A stretch of DNA of 64,000 bases from Desulfobacteraceae bacterium (GTDB lineage: Bacteria; Desulfobacterota; Desulfobacteria; Desulfobacterales; Desulfosarcinaceae): contig JAMOUQ010000053.1 of the NCBI GenBank assembly GCA_027068085.1, positions 20,013 through 84,012 on the forward strand. Direction: 5' to 3'. The notes beneath the pieces were generated by a model. It was not told the DNA's origin. It did not search any database and saw only the letters and a list, made by a program, of their open reading frames with translations. This document shows positions 58,902 through 64,000 of the stretch, in pieces. The first letter of the stretch is position 1. Each line of letters starts with the position of its first letter. Position numbers and translations under genes: made by a program.

Positions 58902-60302
58902 GTGCCCGTCAACAACTTCGAAACGGGTCTTGATCATTCTATGGAGTCGGGCTTTTCACAAACAAGGGCCGGGGAAAACACCTTTTCCCGAATGCCTCCC
59001 CAGAGCCTGGAGGCGGAAGCCTCCATCCTGGCCACGATTTTGCTCGACAACAGCACACTGCTGGATGTCCTGGAATTGCTCAGTCCTGAGGACTTTTACA
59101 AAACCGCCCACCAGAAGATCTTCGAGGCCGTAACCGAACTTTTCGCCAGGAATGAACCGGTCGACCTGGTGACCCTGACCAACCGCCTCCGGGAAAAGGA
59201 CCAGCTGGAAGACGTGGGAGGAGCGGCCTACCTGGCCCGCCTCATTGATGAGGTGCCGGCGGCGGTCAACGTCGTGCACTATGCCCGGATCATCCGTGAC
59301 AAGTCCTCTCTCAGGCGCCTGATCTCCAGGGCCAATGAAATCCTCAAACTCTGCTACGAGGATCAGGGCCGGCTCGACGATGTCCTTGACTACGCCGAAG
59401 GGGCCATCTTCGATATTTCCGAGCAGAAAAACAAGCAGTCCTTCTACCCTCTGAGCCAGGTCATCGAAACAAACATCGAAGCTTTCGAAAAGCGCCAGGG
59501 CAACAAAGCCCTGGTCACGGGAGTGGACACCGGATTTGCCGACTTGAACCGCCTGACTGCCGGCCTGCAGAACTCCGACCTCATCATCCTGGCGGCCCGG
59601 CCTTCTATGGGAAAGACGGCCCTGGCGCTGAACATCGCCCGCAACGCGGCTGTCGAATCAGATGTCCCGGTGGCCGTGTTTTCGCTGGAGATGTCCAAGG
59701 AGCAGCTCTCGGCCCGCATGCTGTGCGCAGAGGCCAAGGTCGACTCTTCCCGCCTGCGCAGCGGCTACCTGACACCGGAAGACTGGAACCGGATCCTGGA
59801 AGCTGCCGGCGTCCTGACAGAAGCTCCCATCTTCATCGACGACTCACCGGATATAACGGTCACCTCCATCCGTACCAAGGCCCGCCGCCTGAAAATGAAC
59901 AAAGACCTGGGCCTGGTGATCGTCGATTACCTGCAACTGATGAAAGGACGGGCCAACGTGGAACGCCGCGACCTTGAGATATCTGAAATCTCAAGGTCCC
60001 TGAAACTGCTGGCCAAGGAACTCAACGTCCCGGTACTTGCCCTTTCCCAGCTCAACCGCAAGCTGGAAGAACGCAGTGACAAACGCCCCATGCTGTCTGA
60101 CCTGCGCGAATCCGGAGCCCTGGAACAGGATGCCGACGTTGTGGCTTTTATCTACCGCGAATCGGTTTACAACCGGGATGAAAACGACACCGGTCCGGCC
60201 GAAACGGCCGAAGTGATTCTGGCCAAACAGCGTAACGGTCCCACCGGTACCGTCAAACTCACCTTCTTCAATGCGTACACCCGTTTCGAAGACCAGGCAT
60301 GA
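58902..60302 (+). CDS. dnaB: Replicative DNA helicase DnaB
   Basis: 466 residues from GTG 58902 (AGGGG upstream); an ATG at 58941 is an alternative. The N-terminal primase-binding domain (PPQSLEAEASILATILLDN onward) and RecA-like motor with Walker A ARPSMGKTALALN, FSLEMSKEQL, Walker B LVIVDYLQLMKG, LALSQLNRKLEERSDKRPMLSDLRESGALEQDADVV and an arginine finger region are present. It unwinds DNA ahead of the fork as a hexamer. It overlaps hflX by 4 bp. No intein is seen. Confidence 0.97.
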   Translation: MPVNNFETGLDHSMESGFSQTRAGENTFSRMPPQSLEAEASILATILLDNSTLLDVLELLSPEDFYKTAHQKIFEAVTELFARNEPVDLVTLTNRLREKDQLEDVGGAAYLARLIDEVPAAVNVVHYARIIRDKSSLRRLISRANEILKLCYEDQGRLDDVLDYAEGAIFDISEQKNKQSFYPLSQVIETNIEAFEKRQGNKALVTGVDTGFADLNRLTAGLQNSDLIILAARPSMGKTALALNIARNAAVESDVPVAVFSLEMSKEQLSARMLCAEAKVDSSRLRSGYLTPEDWNRILEAAGVLTEAPIFIDDSPDITVTSIRTKARRLKMNKDLGLVIVDYLQLMKGRANVERRDLEISEISRSLKLLAKELNVPVLALSQLNRKLEERSDKRPMLSDLRESGALEQDADVVAFIYRESVYNRDENDTGPAETAEVILAKQRNGPTGTVKLTFFNAYTRFEDQA

Positions 60303-61951
60303 AGCGTATCCGGGGCAACATCAAGGGCCTGAAAAAAAGTCAGTTGCGGCGCCTGGAAAATTTCTACCGCCGCAAGGTCCCGCCCCGGGACCTTGTCAGC
60401 CCCAGCCTGCTGAAAGACACTTGCCGGCTTTCAAGGGAAATCAGGCGCCAGATAGGCCTGCTGATCAACCGCTCCGGCAAGATCGCATATATAATCGTCG
60501 GCGACCAGCAGAGCATCTTCATACCCGAACTGCGCGAGTACCGCAGTGCACCTGCCAGGCTGCGCGGCCTGCGCTGCGTCCATACCCACCTGAAACAGGA
60601 ACCCCTGACAAACGATGACCTGACCGACCTCGCCCTGCTGCGCCTGGACCTGATGGCCGCGGTGGCGGTCGATCCGGCGGGGCTGCCGGGTAAAGTCCAC
60701 GTGGCGCATATCATGCCCAATTCCACCAAAACGCCCTACCTGGCGCTGCCGCCGGCATCACTCCGGGAACTCGAACTCGACTGCCTGGCCCTGATCCGTT
60801 CCCTGGAAGAAGAAATGGCCGCCGGCGGCAGGGTCACCGCCACCGGCCATGAACGCGAAAGGGCCCTGCTGGTTGGAATAGCCACCGGATCACGCAAAAA
60901 GGCCTCGGCATCACTCCAGGAACTTGGCCTGCTGGCCGATTCGGCCGGCCTGGAAGTGATCGGCACCATCCTGCAGCAACGGCCCAGGGTCGATCCCCGC
61001 TTTCTCCTCGGCCGCGGCCGCCTCCGGCAACTGGCCATCGAGGCCATGCAGAGAGCCGCCTCCCTGATCATTTTCGACCGCGACCTCAATCCCTCCCAGG
61101 CCAAGGCCATAAGCGACCAGATCGAACTCAAGGTCATAGACCGTACCCAGCTGATCCTGGACATCTTCGCCCAGCGGGCCCGCAGCCGCGAGGGCAAGCT
61201 GCAGGTGGAACTCGCCCAGCTGCGCTACCTGCTGCCCAGGCTGATGAACCAGGGCACCTCCCTTTCCCGCCTGGCCGGCGGTATCGGGGGCCGCGGGCCG
61301 GGAGAGACCAAGCTCGAAATAGACCGCCGCCGGGCAAGAGAACGCATCCACCGCCTGGAAAAAGAACTGGCTCAAGTACAAAAACACCGTCTCCGGCAGC
61401 GGCAAAGACGGAGCCGGCGGCAAATTCCGGTCATCTCGATCATCGGTTACACCAATGCCGGCAAATCCACCCTGCTCAACACCCTGACCCACAGCCGGGT
61501 GCGGGCAGAAAACCGCCTCTTTGCCACCCTCGATCCCACCAGCAGGCGCCTGCGCTTTCCCAGGGATCTGGAGGTGATAATCACCGACACGGTGGGATTC
61601 ATCCACAACCTGCCCAAAGACCTGATCGCAGCCTTCCGGGCGACCCTGGAAGAACTTGAAAATGCAGACCTTCTGCTGCATGTAATCGATATCAGCAACC
61701 CGGATTTCGCCCGCCAGGTCAGCTCTGTGGACAGAATCCTCAATGACCTTGGCCTCAACAACATCGCCCGGCTCCCGGTCCTGAACAAGGCCGATCTGAC
61801 AGACCGCGAAACGGTCCGCCGGGCCTGCCGGCGCCTGGATGCCATCGCAGTTTGTGCCCGCCGGGCCGAGACCCTGCCGCCTTTGATCAGCGCCATGTCA
61901 CGGGTGATCACCAGGCTCAAGGGGCTTGACAGGCAGGAGGACAAAAGTTAG
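60299..61951 (+). CDS. hflX: HflX-family ribosome-associated GTPase (extended N-terminus)
   Basis: 550 residues. The first ~190 residues are an extra N-terminal region (with GKIAYIIVGDQQSIFIPELRE), common in Desulfobacterota but absent from the ~425-residue E. coli form. Then follow the HflX domain (VDPRFLLGRGRLRQLA, DRTQLILDIFAQRARSREGKLQVELAQLRYLLPRL in parts, GGIGGRGPGETKLEIDRRR) and the G domain with GYTNAGKSTLL (383-393), DPTSRRL, DTVGFI and NKADL. HflX splits stalled or stressed ribosomes. The start ATGA overlaps dnaB. Confidence 0.95.
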   Translation: MKRIRGNIKGLKKSQLRRLENFYRRKVPPRDLVSPSLLKDTCRLSREIRRQIGLLINRSGKIAYIIVGDQQSIFIPELREYRSAPARLRGLRCVHTHLKQEPLTNDDLTDLALLRLDLMAAVAVDPAGLPGKVHVAHIMPNSTKTPYLALPPASLRELELDCLALIRSLEEEMAAGGRVTATGHERERALLVGIATGSRKKASASLQELGLLADSAGLEVIGTILQQRPRVDPRFLLGRGRLRQLAIEAMQRAASLIIFDRDLNPSQAKAISDQIELKVIDRTQLILDIFAQRARSREGKLQVELAQLRYLLPRLMNQGTSLSRLAGGIGGRGPGETKLEIDRRRARERIHRLEKELAQVQKHRLRQRQRRSRRQIPVISIIGYTNAGKSTLLNTLTHSRVRAENRLFATLDPTSRRLRFPRDLEVIITDTVGFIHNLPKDLIAAFRATLEELENADLLLHVIDISNPDFARQVSSVDRILNDLGLNNIARLPVLNKADLTDRETVRRACRRLDAIAVCARRAETLPPLISAMSRVITRLKGLDRQEDKS

Positions 61952-61962
61952 ATTTGCCTCTT

Positions 61963-62784
61963 ATGGATTTTGAAAGCATCAAGAATACAGCCATCCGGGC
62001 TGCCTATAAAGCCGGCGAAGTGCTGCAAAAGTATTTCGGACACCTGGAAAAGGTGGAAAAAAAAGGTGATATCGACCTTTTGACCATTGCCGATCTCGAA
62101 TCAGAAAAAGCCGTTATAGCCACCATCAAAGAACGCTTCCCGGATCACAGTTTTCTGGCCGAAGAAAGCGGCAACACGACCGGCAGCCGTGAGCATTGCT
62201 GGATAATCGATCCTCTCGACGGCACTACAAACTTCGTCCACGGGCTCAGCCTTTTCTCGGTGTCGATAGCCTATGCTCTCGAGGGCCGGGTCATGGTGGC
62301 GGTGGTGTTGAACCCGGTCACAGGGGAGCTGTTCACGGCCGTAAAAGGCGAAGGCGCCAGGCTCAACGGACGCATCATCAGGGTGTCCGGTTGCCCAAAG
62401 CTTATAGACAGCCTGCTGGTAACAGGTTTTCCCTACGACCTGCAAACCATCCTGGACGAGCTGATGACGCGTTTTGTAAGCTGTCTGCGGGCCGCCCAAG
62501 GTGTCCGCCGCCTGGGCTCGGCCGCTCTGGATCTGTGTTTCGTGGCCTGCGGCCGTTTCGACGGCTTCTGGGAACAGAATCTGAAGCCGTGGGATACTGC
62601 CGCCGGGCGGCTGGTGGTGGAAGAGGCCGGAGGCAAAGTATCGGATTTTTCCGGCATGCCTTACGAAAAGTCTTACGACCCGCAAAAAAATCAAATTCTG
62701 GCAACCAATGGCTTGATTCACGATCAATTGCTTTCTATACTACATCAAGAACCATCTGGTTCCTCAAACAGGGAAAGCTTATGA
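61963..62784 (+). CDS. suhB: Inositol-1-monophosphatase family protein
   Basis: 273 residues from ATG 61963 (TTG 61954 also possible; GGAGG lies further upstream in the hflX 3' end). Metal-binding motifs LAEESG, WIIDPLDGTTNFVHG and WDTAAGRLVVEEAGG define the lithium-sensitive Mg2+ phosphatase family. LNPVTGELFTAVKGEGARLNG is typical of SuhB/IMPase. It dephosphorylates inositol monophosphate or related sugars; in some bacteria SuhB also joins rRNA antitermination complexes. It overlaps the next small gene by 4 bp. Confidence 0.93.
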   Translation: MDFESIKNTAIRAAYKAGEVLQKYFGHLEKVEKKGDIDLLTIADLESEKAVIATIKERFPDHSFLAEESGNTTGSREHCWIIDPLDGTTNFVHGLSLFSVSIAYALEGRVMVAVVLNPVTGELFTAVKGEGARLNGRIIRVSGCPKLIDSLLVTGFPYDLQTILDELMTRFVSCLRAAQGVRRLGSAALDLCFVACGRFDGFWEQNLKPWDTAAGRLVVEEAGGKVSDFSGMPYEKSYDPQKNQILATNGLIHDQLLSILHQEPSGSSNRESL

Positions 62785-62978
62785 GCGGTGAACTAAAAGC
62801 TGGATTCGGTATCAACGACCATCTGGACTGCTTCGGCCAATTCGATTCATCCGACACCGTCTGCGCCTGTCACTGTGCCTTGCGCCTGCGATGTGCAATC
62901 GAGCAGGATCAGAACACCCGTCTGGAGATTCTGGAAGAAATGGTGGCGGCAGAAAACATGATCATCAAGATTCAGTAG
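62781..62978 (+). CDS. Small Cys-rich conserved protein
   Basis: 65 residues; its ATG overlaps the suhB stop (ATGA), which argues for coupled translation. Cysteines at 17, 28, 30, 32 and 38 (DCFGQFDSSDTVCACHCALRLRC) with one His could bind a metal; the rest is a helix EILEEMVAAENMIIKIQ. The pattern is reminiscent of short Desulfobacterota proteins with a C-x10-C-x-C-x-C-x5-C arrangement, but no function is known to me. It precedes the A/T-richer toxin-antitoxin locus. Confidence 0.7.
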   Translation: MSGELKAGFGINDHLDCFGQFDSSDTVCACHCALRLRCAIEQDQNTRLEILEEMVAAENMIIKIQ

Positions 62979-63091
62979 TTCATATTTTCAGGCGCGGTCG
63001 CAGACGTTTAGAAAACAGCTCCCCACATGGCCGGGCCTGTTTCTTCATCCGGAAATTTGACTTTTTGCCCCGTCAGGCCGATACTATCTGT

Positions 63092-63652
63092 ATGATTATT
63101 ACCCATCACAGAGAAAAGCTGATAAACGCGATAATCTTCTTTGCCAATAATACAAAGTATTGCGGCAAGACGAAACTGCTGAAGCTGCTCTATTTCCTGG
63201 ATTTCAAACATTTTAAAGAGACCGGTAAATCAGTTACGGGCCTTGACTATTATGCCTGGCAAATGGGGCCTGTACCCAAGGAACTTTTCGAAGAGCTGTC
63301 CGGCCGGATGAAACCGGACATGCAGGCTGCAATTCATCAGTTGCCGGCAAGTGAAGATTTCCAACAGATTCGGCCCAAAAAAAAATTCGACAATCAGTAT
63401 TTTTCGGAAAAAGAACAGCGACTGCTTGAGGAAATCGCTTTTATTTTCCGGGATGCCAAAGCTGACGAGATGATCGAAGCAACTCACCTGAAAAACGAGC
63501 CGTGGGACAAAACCCTCAAGCAAAAAGGCGAGTTCAAAAAAATCGATTACATGCTCTCTATCGACAGCGATATTGTCAGTCTGCCCTATGAAGAAGCCAA
63601 AGATCGGCTAAAAGAACGATCTGAGATGTATAAAGTTTTTGGAGTGAAATGA
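63092..63652 (+). CDS. Panacea-domain (DUF4065) antitoxin
   Basis: 186 residues from ATG 63092. It has the SocA/Panacea pattern: KLINAIIFFANNTKYCGKTKLLKLLYFLDFKHFKETG in consecutive parts, then GLDYYAWQMGPVPKELFEEL and a C-terminal helical extension. The KTKLLKLLYFLDF and Y-x-W-x-x-G-P-V-P blocks are the family's core. Panacea proteins neutralise many unrelated toxins, with specificity carried outside the core. The stop TGA abuts the TTG start of the next gene, the classical antitoxin-first order. The ribosome-binding site is weak. Base composition is lower in GC than the rest of the window, suggesting transfer. Confidence 0.85.
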   Translation: MIITHHREKLINAIIFFANNTKYCGKTKLLKLLYFLDFKHFKETGKSVTGLDYYAWQMGPVPKELFEELSGRMKPDMQAAIHQLPASEDFQQIRPKKKFDNQYFSEKEQRLLEEIAFIFRDAKADEMIEATHLKNEPWDKTLKQKGEFKKIDYMLSIDSDIVSLPYEEAKDRLKERSEMYKVFGVK

Positions 63653-64000
63653 TTGCACACACGGGGAGTTATCTTTCATCACAGGCGACTGGTCTTTCAC
63701 AACGGCTTTGTCGGGAAAAAGTACCTGATTCTGTTAAATACGCCATCTGGTAATGAACCGTACCTTTTAGTTAAAACGACTTCCCAAAAAAAAGATAAAC
63801 CAACCCATCCCGGATGTATAAAAAAGCGCAGTCTCTTCTTTATTCCGGCCGACAAAACATTTTTCCCAAAAGATACATGGATTCAGCTTTTCGAAATTTA
63901 TCCGATTCCGCCGGAAGATATTGAATCAGATAAAAACATTAGTATCGCAGGCAACCTGGATGCCAAACTGATTGACGATATTGTAAACTGCCTGTTCGAG
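63653..64000 (+). CDS. Probable toxin partner of the Panacea antitoxin (C-terminus outside window)
   Basis: An uninterrupted frame of 116 codons to the window end, beginning at TTG 63653 directly after the antitoxin stop, eight bases after GGAG. It reads HTRGVIFHHRRLVFHNGFVG, then KKYLILLNTPSGNEPYLLVK, TTSQKKDKPTHPG, KRSLFFIPADKTFFPKDTWI and an acidic IPPEDIESD. The strand-rich start with a basic patch recalls PemK/MazF-like SH3 barrels, but I cannot assign a family. An overlapping ATG at 63649 gives only a 34-residue frame. By context a toxin; the target is unknown. Confidence 0.65.
   Translation, partial: MHTRGVIFHHRRLVFHNGFVGKKYLILLNTPSGNEPYLLVKTTSQKKDKPTHPGCIKKRSLFFIPADKTFFPKDTWIQLFEIYPIPPEDIESDKNISIAGNLDAKLIDDIVNCLFE

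Overview
The window looks like ordinary chromosome from a free-living, Gram-negative, GC-rich anaerobe of the Desulfobacterota (the former Deltaproteobacteria). This is inferred from gene content: many sigma-54 activators, a long-type pyrophosphate phosphofructokinase, twin cytidylate-kinase-like proteins, a DUF4388-type cyclic-nucleotide-domain protein, split glyQ/glyS, and the rpsF-rpsR-DUF2232-rplI-dnaB order. No phage, insertion sequence or CRISPR array was seen. The last kilobase is visibly richer in A/T and carries what looks like an acquired toxin-antitoxin pair.

Layout, 1-15 kb: a truncated cNMP-domain/DUF4388 protein; a minus-strand cluster of pfp, hybrid histidine kinase and NtrC-type regulator; a plus-strand polar amino-acid ABC transporter (binding protein, permease with an unusual extracytoplasmic insert, ATPase) ending in a clear terminator; then smc-ftsY. 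15-30 kb: an HU gene with its terminator faces a long minus-strand housekeeping series that reads, in transcription order, mfd, SurA-like lipoprotein, surA, recO, GHMP kinase, glyQ, glyS, PC4-like small protein, nucleoside phosphorylase, a divergent NAD+ DNA ligase and acylphosphatase. A tRNA-Thr gene lies beyond mfd.

30-44 kb: small proteins and ihfA; a GH13 sugar phosphorylase with MBL, hypothetical and HAD genes; then a minus-strand signalling/transport group (UspA-like protein, SLC13 transporter with RCK_C-like domains, two cytidylate-kinase-like/BON proteins, single-domain response regulator, membrane histidine kinase). That group is preceded by a -24/-12 (sigma-54) promoter and by a sigma-54 activator gene. 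An ExeA-like ATPase next door has a very good sigma-54 promoter of its own.

44-64 kb: tRNA-Lys and tRNA-Glu; a biotin module birA-bioY-bioM-bioN under a BirA-type operator; mpl divergent from a sirtuin; a GAF/sigma-54 activator followed at once by a consensus sigma-54 promoter and a PilZ-like gene; M23 peptidase; hemL; a KptA/Tpt1-like protein that lacks key catalytic residues; a second tRNA-Lys; the ribosomal protein/replicative helicase cluster through hflX and suhB; a Cys-rich small protein; and a Panacea (DUF4065) antitoxin with a partial partner toxin at the edge.

The most notable theme is regulation. Three sigma-54 activators and three -24/-12 promoters lie in this window, two of the activators directly adjacent to a candidate promoter. 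This suggests locally wired sigma-54 circuits controlling a stress/nucleotide-kinase-like/transport module, an ATPase and a PilZ-like protein.
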